This document shows positions 35,701 through 46,860 of a stretch of DNA of 64,000 nt, piece by piece. Origin of the DNA: Prochilodus magdalenae (lineage: Eukaryota; Chordata; Actinopteri; Characiformes; Prochilodontidae); contig JAMWET010003545.1 in the NCBI GenBank assembly GCA_024036415.1, positions 1 to 64,000 on the forward strand. Reading direction: 5' to 3'. Position numbers and translations under genes: made by a program. Numbering within the stretch: position 1 is the first letter of the stretch; each line of letters begins with the position of its first letter. The notes beneath the pieces are model-generated. The model ran no database searches, was not told the DNA's origin, and saw nothing but the letters and a program-made list of their open reading frames with translations.

Positions 35701-36440
35701 CACATATTAATATCAAGTGTAAACGCATATGACTTTCATTTTATCCAATAATCCCATGTTAGTCACATTAGGAGACCAAGAGCACATGGGATAAAAGTAT
35801 TCCTTAAAAATCTATAATACTTGAAGCATTTTTGAGTCTGTTCCCTGGAACAGATCGACTTCTTAGTAGTTGCAGAGCAGCTCTTGTTACTATGCTTGCA
35901 GTGCACGGAAGCTACCCCTCTCTGATACAGAGGTAAAAACATGTAAATGTGATTTTGTCAAAATAAACAGATCTGCTGTTTGCGTTGTTAAGCTTTAAGC
36001 CTGCTGTAAAACTATTTAATTATAAAAGAAAAGGAAGGAAAAGGGAGCTGATATTTTTGCCTGAAGCATCTATGCAATAAAGCAGAGTTGGCAGTGTGGA
36101 TTAGAGATTTGAGATGGTTCATCAAACTTGTTGTTCCTCCATTTGCACCTTATTGCAAATTTTGCACCAAGTATTTTCAGATAATGTGAAGTGCTGTCAA
36201 ATAGATCTGTGTGATTTCCCGGTCTTTTTACTCTATAGTCCTGCTTTAATGGTTATACAGTTGAATAGTTATTGTATGTTGTACAGAAGAATGTTCTGTG
36301 TTAACGACTGGTGTATAATAATTGTACTTTTTGTTTGTCTGAATTATTGTATTTATTTGTAGCGCTGTTCTGTTTCATGTAGCACTTTAGCCTGTATCCT
36401 ATACATTTAATTCTTCTCCCAACACATTTGGGATGAGAAG
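35701..36440. other. No recognised feature
   Basis: AT-rich. An 82-codon ORF at 36114-36362 has a hydrophobic, Cys-rich translation with no recognised domain. Confidence 0.45.
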
Positions 36441-36664
36441 GGGGTTGGTGTAGCTCAGCGGACAACATCACTACCCACCAAGGAGCCACCACCACATGTG
36501 GGAGACTGGGGTTTGAATCCCCGTCTGGGTGAATATGCTATGCTACACCAATAAGAGTCCCTGGGCAAGACTCCGAACATTACATTGGCCCACCTGTAAA
36601 ATGAATACCCTTGTAAGTCGCTCTGGATAAGAGCGTCAGGTAAATGGCATAAATGTAAATGTAA
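36441..36664 (+). mobile_element. tRNA-derived SINE
   Basis: The head has an RNA polymerase III A box (TGGTGTAGCTCAGCGG, 36446-36461) and a B box (GGGTTTGAATCC, 36509-36520) at tRNA-like spacing. The body ends with TTGTAAGTCGCTCTGGATAA and GAGCGTCAGGTAAATGGC, the conserved 3' core of V-SINE-like teleost families, followed by a short (AAATGT)n tail. The A box is near consensus and the B box has one change (TTGAATCC for TCGAATCC). A target-site duplication is not obvious. No protein is encoded; mobilisation would need a partner LINE. Confidence 0.92.
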
Positions 36665-39002
36665 GAAATTAGTTTTGAATACATCAAAATCTATCCTCCT
36701 TGGAATACAGGCATCTCCCCATTTGTATTAATATGAAATCATATGTTGTTTGGTGGCACTGAAAAAGTTAATAATGATTCAGAATCAGCATTAAATGGTG
36801 GTCCACTAGCTCTTAACACTCACCAGGAGACATCACTGCAGTAGAGCTATTACAAATTATGAGCAAGCAAAGGTCATATAAAACCACACAGAGTATTTAA
36901 ATTTCCAACAAAGGCCTGAGCGGATGTACAGTGCTTATTTCTGATATCTTCAGCACCAAGGTTATTCCCTCTGTGGTGTTTTTGTTGTGTTGATGCATTT
37001 TACTGCGCTGTTCTTCTGGCTCACAGTGAACTTCCCAGGCAACGGCACTGGCAATGATAGGAAACTCACCCCAATTATTGCACTGGGTATTGAAGCGGTG
37101 CTTAAGCTATCTGAACTTAAAGAGGAAGGATTATGCATGGACACAATGTATTCTCATCTCATAAATGCTTTACTCATCACCACATGAGGAGAACTTTCAA
37201 ATATCATGGAAACTCACCCTCCTCCTCCGATATTGGGCTAAAATGCTAAGAATGGCCAACAAATCAACAAATGCCACTGAAATACTAATACAATACTAAT
37301 ACTAATGTACATATTGAAATGCCTTGTTTGGATTTATAGTGACCATAATGCTTCTGCTATCTAGGTATAAACACTGGCTTGGGGTTGCTAGGTAGAGCTC
37401 TAACACTGTATTTAACTCTGTATTCTTCTTTCTAGGTATCAGCACTGGCTTTTGTTCGGGCAGCATCTGAGCTCATGGTGATCTTTAGACTCTGACTTTT
37501 TTGTACAAGCTAGGAACTGTTCTCTGACAGAATACTAAGCACGACTGTCAGCTGCTCTTCTAAATACTGTAAATGTAAATGAAATGTGATCTGCTCATTT
37601 CCATATTTTTTGACACTCATAATATTCGAATGGAATTGCTCCCTTCTTGCTACATATCTGTGATTTTTTAGTGCTCTGTGTAGAGCTAGGACATAGTAAA
37701 CCAAAAAGGTGAAGGGTACAGAGGATAAGTTTTCAGAACTTCTATAACTTAATGGTGAAATGTAAATACTCCTCTCCCCCCCTGCCAGCCCGATTAAAGT
37801 GTTAAATGATGACTGTTCTCTTGAATATACAACAATTGAGCTAAATTTTACATCAAGCAATGAGTAACCTTGTTCCAGCTGGCACACACACACAAACCTT
37901 TACAAATTTATCAAGTGAATATAGACATGTATAGCATAGGCAAACAACAAGGTTACGGTAGCTGGAGTATTCAATTAAGACCCTACAACAGACACTGGCT
38001 CTCTATTTTATCTTCTTTACTGAGATATACATAAAAGGCATCCATCAGTAATCTGACAACCATCAGCAGATAACTATTGGCTAGTATAATACGTTGCAAG
38101 CCAATCCCTTGCTGATAACTGTGCATTCGGTTTAGGGAGTAGAGGTCATTTGGCTGCGAAGTGTGGTTTTATTACCGCTCAGTAGAAATAGCTATGAGGT
38201 GCTAGACATGGAGGTGTGCGGAAAGCGTTGCGCATTTTGGAACCTAGGTTCAAATTATACTTGACTACTAACTGTTGCTGTCAGCCTCTTACTGATGTTA
38301 ACATTATATGTAATCACATGTAATAATAGACTGCCATGTCCAGGCATAGATCAAACATCTGTAGAACATAAGTGCCCAACGAGAGTGCTTCCTGACTCTG
38401 CCTTGCTCTTGTACTTTGACTGTGCTGTAGTACTTAAGTCTTATTATTAGCGGGATAGGTGCCTGCTTTTTGGCCTCATTAAAGGGAAATTTCACAGTTT
38501 CTCCATTTTTCATTTTTTCTGCATTATTATATCCTAAAGATGTCAGCAAAGTCATTCAGTATGTGTTCCTGTGAAATGTCTGTTCTAAAAAAAAAAAGAA
38601 AAGAAAAAAAAGACAGATGTTCCAAGAGTTTAATTCCTCTAAAATCTTAATCTCAAAATATTATGTAAAATAGTTGGAATATATTGCCAGATGCCTTAAA
38701 CATTGCTTTACGGTAATACTGAAAGGAGGCTTTGGCCTCAAAAACGTTCATGGCAGAGAATGACATTCAGGATATTGTACGTCAGAGTAGTTCCTTAATA
38801 AAATTTAAAATACACCACTGTTTATTAGCATTACAGCATTATAAATGATACATGTGTACAATGACCTAGGATCTGATAGGACCCAGTGCACATGCATATA
38901 TCATCAAAAAGTAGCTGCAACCAGAAGGAAGTTTCAGATTGCAATTTTTTTTTCAGAACAAAGATGTTACCGGTAATTATAACTGATAATAAATTTAATT
39001 CA
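36665..39002. other. No recognised feature
   Basis: Several ORFs of 60-127 codons (36962-37187, 37510-37893, 38304-38555) overlap in opposing frames, show no domain, and are ordinary for AT-rich DNA. An A-rich run lies at 38587-38611. Confidence 0.45.
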
Positions 39003-39420
39003 ATATTTATTGAGGGGTGGAAGTGGAGTGACACCAGGCCCTCTGGACATGTAAGCGTTTGATGACAAACCGCTCATGTTGGTGCTGACCATGATATCTT
39101 CACACCACATGAGACAAAAGTATGACTTGTCACTGAAGATGACCCGCTGCCATTCTGAGTCACTCCATGACAGTCTGGCACAACACCGTTGCAGTCTTTG
39201 GTGACGTTTATGTGGTGTTATGGGCAGTCGTTGTAAAGGTTTGCATACATGTAATCCTGCGTCATGCAGCCATCTGCCAATGGTGCTGGTTCAGTACAAC
39301 AATAAGGCTCATCCTTGCTTACATCACATGCACAGCTGAGCATGAAACTTGGACAAAGCTCATGTCCCAAAATGCCTAAACCCACCAAGTTTCATTTCAA
39401 GTTCATGTTTCAAATGCCGA
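39003..39420 (-). pseudogene. Tc1-like family B transposase fragment, best-preserved copy
   Basis: On the minus strand a continuous frame reads RWLHDAGLHVCKPLQRLPIT, then a QRLQRCCARLSW segment, then SDSEWQRVIFSDKSYF. This is the end of the second HTH, the linker, and the first catalytic-Asp block (VIFSDES in active relatives) of a Tc1 transposase. The Glu/Ser after the Asp is replaced by Lys. Downstream the frame decays and stops near 39003. The second and third catalytic residues are absent. The upstream end aligns with 22581-22720 and 16700-16780. Confidence 0.8.
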
Positions 39421-41754
39421 GCGTGTAATTGTTAACGGGATCAGTTAGCCAGAGTCTGAAAGTCGATAATGGTGATCAACCCTGTCAGTGGTGAATTCAT
39501 TTATTTCCTGGGGGAGAGAAACAGCCTGTAGCAGTAGCTGGTTGACTAGAGGAGTCAGCTAAAGACTGACCTGTTGTTTTTTTTTTTTTAATCAGTTGTT
39601 CTTTCCTTCTCAGCTCCACACTTTTCCATGACAAACCAGAATGTTGAATGCTAACCAGCTAGTTTTGTTCATCTTTTGTGCAGCTGGGTTAGACTGTCCA
39701 ACTGACAGGCAAGGCTCCTGGTTAGAAGATCTCCTGGTTTGTCCAAATCTGCACAGCCTACCATACAATTTTTAAGAATGCACCAATGAACATCAAACCT
39801 ATTTCCCTGACTTTGTTTATTCCAAAAAAAAAGGACTTTGCAGAAACCATATCCATACAAACCCAGAAACAGACAAACATATACTCATATGTCCCTCAGG
39901 ATTTATCAGCTAAAGCCTGAATGACATAGACATATTCTGAAATACCATGTTTATTACTATTCGTATTTGTAGTATTATCCTATGTCACAGGTGACCTACC
40001 TATTCCTGTTGGATTGATAAATGACTTCCTTTTGATATCCCCGTCTGGGAGTCATTTTTGACCATTATGTTCATTTTGAACATTAGGATTCCTGGAAAGC
40101 CATGAATAAAGCATCTCCTCACATGCCATGTGCTACCTATAACAACCCTCAGACATACAACCAACAAACAGTGTTATTCAAAATCACCACATGGGCTAAT
40201 AGATGAGTAGTTTGACGTGAGTAAAGGTAAACAACTAAACTGAATTCTCTTTTAGATATAGTACAACCTAAACTACGATCATTGCGACTCTTATGGAAAT
40301 CGAGTGCAAGTAATCTTATGCTTCAGGATTTGGAAGGAAATATTGAGAGCGCAGTGACGCAAATCTTGTAGAAATCATCTCTTGCCTGCAGATTAACGCA
40401 GAGTGAGAGAACTAATACACAAGGAAGTGAGAACAAGACAAAAGGAAGAGTGCATGCCAGAAGCCTCGGTTGTACCACCCCCTCACCCTCCCACAGGTTC
40501 ACCATCCTGCTTGAGGCTATTCCTGATCCTTTAGCATTATTAGTGAGTTTACAGAGAGGAATCAAGGAGGTTTTTTTTTTGCACTTCATCTAGCTGAGGA
40601 AACCTCAGAGGGACCAATCAGCTCTTTAGTAATCCCACGGTCTGATATGAGAGACATCCGTCTTGAGGGAGTTGATCACTGAGTGGCGCTTATCTATAAC
40701 CAGCCAGTCAAAGCATTTACAATAAGAACTACCTATATGAACAGTTTATGTACAACTTCGGCTGTTTCAGTAGTCTCAAATTATATAAAGCTCTAAATAT
40801 GTTTACCCTTTAGCTTTTAATTGAAGGAGAGTGACCTGCATCTTTTTAGACTTTAAGGTTTTTAACTCTTAAGAATTTCTATTTGTTTTTCGTGGAATTG
40901 TTGAGATTTACTATTGTGGGAACCTTTTTTGTGTGGATGCACAAGGCCTGCAATTATCCACTGAGTGCAGACACCACACAATGGTGGAGATTTCTCTGGA
41001 TACCTGGAGGCATTCTGCCACTTGGCAGTGGTTAGTATTTTTCATTTTTATTTATTTTTCCCTGGATGAGAAAAGGGAGAGTTGATATAAGCATTATTGC
41101 GAATGAATCTGTCCATTTGTTTTTGCAGCTCAAACTTGAATAAATTCGAATTTAGTAGCCTTGGCATCATTTCTGCACATCTTGAGGAACAGTTGGTATA
41201 GTATCTGTAATAGTATAATAACTGACCCAAGTAAATCAGCATAAGAACCATTTGTTCAGATTTGAATTGTTATTTAATTACAGTGTTTATTTTGTGATTT
41301 CTGTCGCCAGCCAGACCGCCAAGCCAAAATGGCCAGTGTGGGGATAAGTCAGGACGCCTGGTTGCAACCGAAACCTGTGCCTTATCTCAACAGGACCTTT
41401 GAGAGATGAGGCCAATGCTTTGGGACCTCACAACAAAAACTGATGCAGCGAAGGAACAGATGGCTCGTTTAGGAGCTCTGAACTGTGCAGGCATTTGTCC
41501 CAAAAAAGTAATAGTCATTCGTGATGGATTTGCTGAATGCTTTTCTAAATGTGGGTTTCCAAAAAAAAAAAAAAAACAGAGAACAGTTTTGTTGTGTTTG
41601 TGCTGAAGTCTCCCCTGATTTCTGTTTATGTTAATAGCTAGTTGGAACCTCACTGGACAAATTAGTCACATTGCATGTTTAAGGTGGTAGTAACTTCAAA
41701 CTACCTGTGGGGGAATTCATAGACTGAGACGAGGTGGTACGGTGCAGTGGTTGT
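39421..41754. other. No recognised feature
   Basis: AT-rich, with poly-T runs at 39571-39588 and 40569-40579 and an A14 run near 41563. ORFs (39669-39860, 40323-40589, 41387-41653) are short, overlapping and motif-free. The 40560-40720 part is balanced and could be conserved, but I have no support. Confidence 0.4.
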
Positions 41755-42140
41755 CTTGTTCGAGATGTGGAAAATGGGTCACAGAGCCATCATGATAATG
41801 ATTGGCAAAAAGGAGTGATATAATTTGGGCATGTCAAAGTGCCATAATGTGAAGGAAGTATCTGAATTTGCAGGTGTACGGAAGTGTACGGTCATACAGG
41901 TCTATCAGCAGTGGCAAAAATTCCAGGAAATTCTCCTCAGAACTGTGCTAGGGAAGGCATACACTAAATTCTTTGAGGCAAGAGTGGCTAAACTTTGTCT
42001 ACATCCTGAATCTTGTAAGGTGCATGCCAAATAGAAGCACAGCTCTTATACGTGCTTGTGGAGGTTTTACGTACTACTGGCCATGTTTCAGTCATCGATG
42101 ACCAACTGTTTGTCCAGTGATCTTACAATTAAACCAGTTT
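41755..42140 (+). pseudogene. Tc1-like family G N-terminal fragment
   Basis: The frame at 41825-42034 reads KEVSEFAGVRKCTVIQVYQQ, a helix-turn-helix of the kind found at the N-terminus of Tc1 transposases (S-x-TV-x-RVY-x-W pattern). It continues through FQEILLRTVLGKAYTKFFEA. The DNA from about 41875 to 42015 is matched, in reverse orientation, by 63835-63980, so this is a dispersed family. A 20-bp deletion relative to that copy lies after GGGAAGGCATACAC. No DDE core follows. Confidence 0.65.
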
Positions 42141-44180
42141 TGCTCAAAAACCCATAAACCATAAAATGACCATGATCACAGTCATCACAGATTAAGGAAA
42201 CATGCCAAGCTAAAATACTGGCTTCTCTCCCAACAATGCTACAGTACGGATGCTTCCTTTGGAATGTCTGTTCCAGAAAGTCTGATTGTGTTTTATTCTG
42301 TGATTCTGATCACTGCCCATTTCCCCATGCCATTTCGACATCCCTGGGGGCAAGATATGAGACAAATTGGCAGGCAAAAACAGCATGCTGCAGGAGCATA
42401 CATGGAAGCATACAAACAAACTGGATCAACAGAGATAACATCAGATTCTCCCTGACCTGAAAAACCTCAACATCCTTCTAAAAGCACCATGCATCTAGCT
42501 AACCCTGAATGAACTCTAGCTTACACTGAATAAACTCCAGGAGCTGTTTTATAATTTATCATCAATAAAAGCAAGGCAAATGTATAACTTCACATTAGCT
42601 GACTAACTTTCTTATTGGCAAAGTTTTATGTTGTGCTTTTCTTGCGCTGATGTGTTTGAACTTTGGGTCTGGGATAAGAGTCTTGGGAGCAAACAGGCTG
42701 CAGTGTGCCCCTTTAAATTGTTTCTTTAAACAACAATAAGGTAATTGTCCACCGAACCCTGGACACTTTGTGGCACTGCGTATCCAACCGATATTTGAAC
42801 TTTAATAACCATAATGTTTTATATCTTCAAAATGAAAAAAAAACCCCAAAAACCTCATATATCCACACGTTACCCATATATTAATGTAATGTATCTTGTT
42901 TCTTATCAATTTTTTGTTTCAGATTAAATCTATTATCTACTTTAGTCTTTGGTTACCTTTTACCTTTTTTGTCATTTATGAAATTATTAAATTCAGTTCA
43001 TCTCAACTTCATCATATCTCATGACGTGGCACCCCCCACCACATTTAGGTAATTCCCCTCACGAAAGTTTGGAAAGTATCTGAAATTGAAGTGTAATTAA
43101 AGAGAAGAGCTTTATTGTGGCACTGTGGCCTCAGGCTTGCTCTTGGCTAGCTTTGGGCACAGGCTTTGATGCAAACTGTCGAATGTTTCATGGCCATCAA
43201 AAAATTAAAACGGAAGATACGCGGACTCTGCATAATTGCGTTTACTGCACGCTGTTTTTCATTTTGTGTTTTTCAGCAAGATCTGAAAGTCCTTTCCTGC
43301 ATACAGTTTGTGAAGGGGGAAGGCACTGTGAAACGTGATACAGCCTTTGCGTGATCAGTGTAGACGGTATCCCTGCCATGCCTGGGATTTTGCTGAACGC
43401 ATCAGGAGTGCCGCAGAGTTGGTAATGAGATGTTTGTGCTGCTGACAGACAGTCTCCACAGGAGGCATCTAGCATCAGGGCACATCTGCCACTTAGACCA
43501 GTTTTCTTCACTCCAGTTCCTGCAGGGCATGCAGGTGTCTATGTCAAATATGTTGTTTATATGGTTATTACACTGGAATTTACGGTGTCTATATATCCCA
43601 GACTACCTTCCAGTTACCATACGAATAGCAGCGTCCTACTTAAGAAACATAATCTGAGGTTTAGATTTCAGCAGTAACACCAATGACATCATCCTACTGG
43701 AGAACAGAGACCTAGCAAGCATCAAGTGTGTGAATCTCTTGAAGAGGTTTGTGGTTAACCAGACACCTACCTGAGCTACTGACTGGTGAATTTTGCTTCC
43801 TTCCTCTCTGAAATGTTAAATATCCTCCAAAATGCCTCACCAGGATGTGTTAATGACTATTTATAGACAATGCTTTTGAACATGAAAACCGACGCTTCAC
43901 AGTAGAGGGCATGGATTAGTGCTACAAAGATGCCAATTGCCATGGTAACTACCTTGTTAGCTGATGCAGAGGTTATTTTCGACAAACAGTGTAACAAGAA
44001 TGTGTGATAAATATGTGGGTTGGCCTACAAGTGCCACATCCACACCCATATTAGATAATGGCATCGTGATTCGGTATGATGTCCAAAAGCTATTAAACCA
44101 GTGTAGCCATTAGGAATGTGATCCGTAAATGTTCCATGCTATAAATCCAAAAGTAAAAAAGTGCAGGGATGTAGTAGGGG
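42141..44180. other. No recognised feature
   Basis: Overlapping ORFs at 42210-42460 and 43117-43657 lie on both strands and lack motifs. A TTTGTGTTTTTCAG acceptor-like site at 43277 is not followed by a convincing exon. Otherwise AT-rich non-coding DNA. Confidence 0.45.
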
Positions 44181-44262
44181 AAAATAATAAAATAAAATAA
44201 AATAAAATAAAATAAAATAAAATAAAATAAAATAAAATAAAATAAAATAAAATAAAATAAAG
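44181..44262. repeat. (AAAAT)n microsatellite
   Basis: About 16 tandem AAAAT/ATAAA pentamers with almost no interruption. Confidence 0.98.
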
Positions 44263-44584
44263 TGGAACAGATACATGCAACAAGTGTATTTTAGCCTTTT
44301 TTTAATAACTCATGATATTATTAGCTGAATGAATATAACCTCAGACATGTTTACATTGCTGAATTGCTTGCCTGTTTTCTCTGCCAAGCAAAGATTATAA
44401 AAGTTTATTTCTGTGAACATTTTATCAACTGTGGGATTGATTTTTGGACTGCGTGACTGCTTTAAAGTGTTTTATTAAAACCTCTTGACAACACTTGCAT
44501 ATGATAGCTCTTTTGTAATATCTAATGTTAAGTTATTTTGACCTAGTTCACTTTCCTTCTAAAATAAAAACACATTTTAAAGCA

Positions 44585-45125
44585 TCATTCTTAGCACAGC
44601 ACCATGTCCCAACACTGACATGGTGGTGGCTTAGTGTGTGTTGTGCTGGTCTGAGTGGATCAGACACAGTAGTGCTGCTGGAGTTATTAAACACCTGCTG
44701 GGACGATAGTAGTCCACCAACCAAAGCTATTGTGATCACCACTGATGAACTAGAGGATGACCAACACAAACTGTGCAGCAGCAAATGATCTATCATCTTC
44801 GATTTTACATCTATAAGGTGGATCTAATAGTCTAATAGAATGCACAGTGAGTGGACACAGTGTTTAAACACTCCAGCAGCACTGCTGTGTCTGATCCACT
44901 CACACCCGCACAACACACTCTTACACACCACCAGCACCTCAGGGTCACTGCAGTGCTGGGAATGATCCACCACCCACATTATACCTGTGCTGTGGTGGTC
45001 CGATAGACAGACAGGCTGCATGCTGCAAATGTAGAACTACAAAGTGGAGCTGATAAAATGGTCAGTGTCTGTAAATGCAAAAAGAGGAATACCTAACAAA
45101 GTGGCTGGTGGGTGTGGCTGACGGG
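44585..45125. mobile_element. Self-complementary non-autonomous DNA element, near full length
   Basis: GTGTGTTGTGCTGGTCTGAG, a TGGATCAGACACAG stretch and a GCTGCTGGAGTT stretch (44637-44688) are inverted at 44868-44920 (ACTCCAGCAGCACTGCTGTG, a TCTGATCCACTCA stretch, CACAACACACTC). GAATGATCCACCACCCACAT at 44961 and AGTGGAGCTGATAAAATGGTCA at 45041 are shared with the fragment at 12660. The right end is near CTAACAAAGTGGCTGGTGGG. I recall this arrangement from ostariophysan genomes. No transposase is present, and the superfamily is uncertain. Confidence 0.75.
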
Positions 45126-46179
45126 TGTGTATGACTCCGTCTGTTGAAGTAAATTTGCAAAATACCAAAATCAACTGAGAAAAGACAAGTTATTTTACAT
45201 GGCTTCATCAGTCATGTCATATATACACTGTGTAAAATTTCAGCATCCCTAACATAAAGCAACTTTCTGTGTCGCTAACCAACTTCATCTCTGATCACAC
45301 GTGATCCCTTTCTCTCTGGTCACTTTCTGCACCAAAAATCCCTCTGGAAGATGTTGCCTGCCTCGGCCAATTAGTGCCTTTTCCAGTCTTTAGTAAATAG
45401 AGACATTAGATATGGCATAACCTGTTCCCTACCACTACCGGTCTGATCTGCTTTCATCACTTTGCCTCTTATTCCGCTGAAATTACAGGCCAGAATTAAT
45501 GTCTCTATTTGCACAGAACAGCATGCTTTGTGAACTGCACATTTGTACAAGATGTACTTTGGCTGTTTATTAGTATTGTAACTTGTGCATAATGTTAAAA
45601 GAATTCTGTTGCCATTTGCTACTTATCTGTATATGCCCTGATTTTAGTGATCTTTACTGGCAGACAGCACTACAAGAGCCTACCAAACCCAATGTGGAAA
45701 TGCAGTCGATAGGATGGAGTTCTTATCCTAAAGAGCTTTTCCAACTCATAATTTTTCTCAACAGTTTCAAGAAACTTATGCCAGCCTAATGAATATGTTG
45801 GGATGATGAGATCTTGAAAAGGTGTCTGTCTTCTGAGCTGCCAGTTTAGTTGAAGAGTTGTTGAAGTCTATGTGCTAATGTGCATTTCAGACTTAGCAAT
45901 GTAAACATTTCTGAGGTTGCAGGCTGGAGAAATTGCCTTTGATCTGTATATGCTTACAATAACAACATGCATTATTTTTCTTATTGTGCATGATAGGTTT
46001 ACTTTAATTATTAATTCTTTGCATTATTAAACAAAGCTGTGTTTACTATGTTCCTGATGAAAGCTGTCTTCCGCAATAATCTCCAAAGCATTACCAAAAG
46101 CGTGGTTGAAGAGCACTCAGACTATTGTAGTTAATTAGTTTTATTCTGAGCACCTTGATTCTAATATGATTTGCTGTAT
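45126..46179. other. No recognised feature
   Basis: Non-coding AT-rich DNA. One 68-codon ORF (45583-45789) without motifs. Confidence 0.45.
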
Positions 46180-46860
46180 AATGACATTTGCAATATTTGA
46201 AAGACTGAAGAAGGGAGTGTAATTAATTGATATGTAATTAAGGAGAATGATTAAGTAGCAATAATTATGAATCGCATTTTTAACCAATTCAAAAGAAATG
46301 AGGGAATTGGACACAGAAAGTAATGCACTGCTGTCAAATTATAAGGTTCCAGAGAGACCTAACACATTCGGTTACCAGTGAACACAATAATTCATGATGG
46401 AACAGATAACCACTGATAACCGTAATTCCAAAAATCAGTGGCACTTGGCAAGAGACGAACGATGTTTACCTGCATTGCATGTGTGGTGATGTACAGGCAG
46501 TATAAGTCAGCAAACAGATGGATAAAGAAAGAGAAGAAACTGTGAAGGAATAGCTTTTGGCAGAGCCCTCAGTCAGGATTTTTATTCCTGGTTTTTAGGA
46601 GACCAGAACACTCTGGGCTCATCTCCTTCATTGGCACTCATTTCATATTACTGCCGTCATCTGTGTAATTGGCTGTGTAATGATAGCAGTGGCTGTGCTG
46701 GTGGAAGAATCAAATGAAGCCTAATTGAACTGTAACGGCTGTGCCATCCATCAGCCCACGGCTGTGCAGAGGGACTTCAGTGTTCCTTTGCCCAGAAGGT
46801 TCCTTGCCCCCAGGTTTCCCAAGGCAACTGTGCCCCTAAGACACCAGCGTTGAGGTGCCT
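46180..46860. other. Possible conserved non-coding element
   Basis: Repeat-free sequence with dense homeodomain-type cores: TGTAATTAATTGATATGTAA and TAATTAAGGAGAATGATTAA (46217-46253), then GTGTAATTGGCTGTGTAATG (46663-46682). A G/C-richer tail follows. No ORF of note. The call rests on motif density and texture only. Confidence 0.3.

Noticed and set aside
43277..43345. Possible exon after TTTGTGTTTTTCAG
   Set aside because: No matching donor at a sensible distance and the frame has no coding character.
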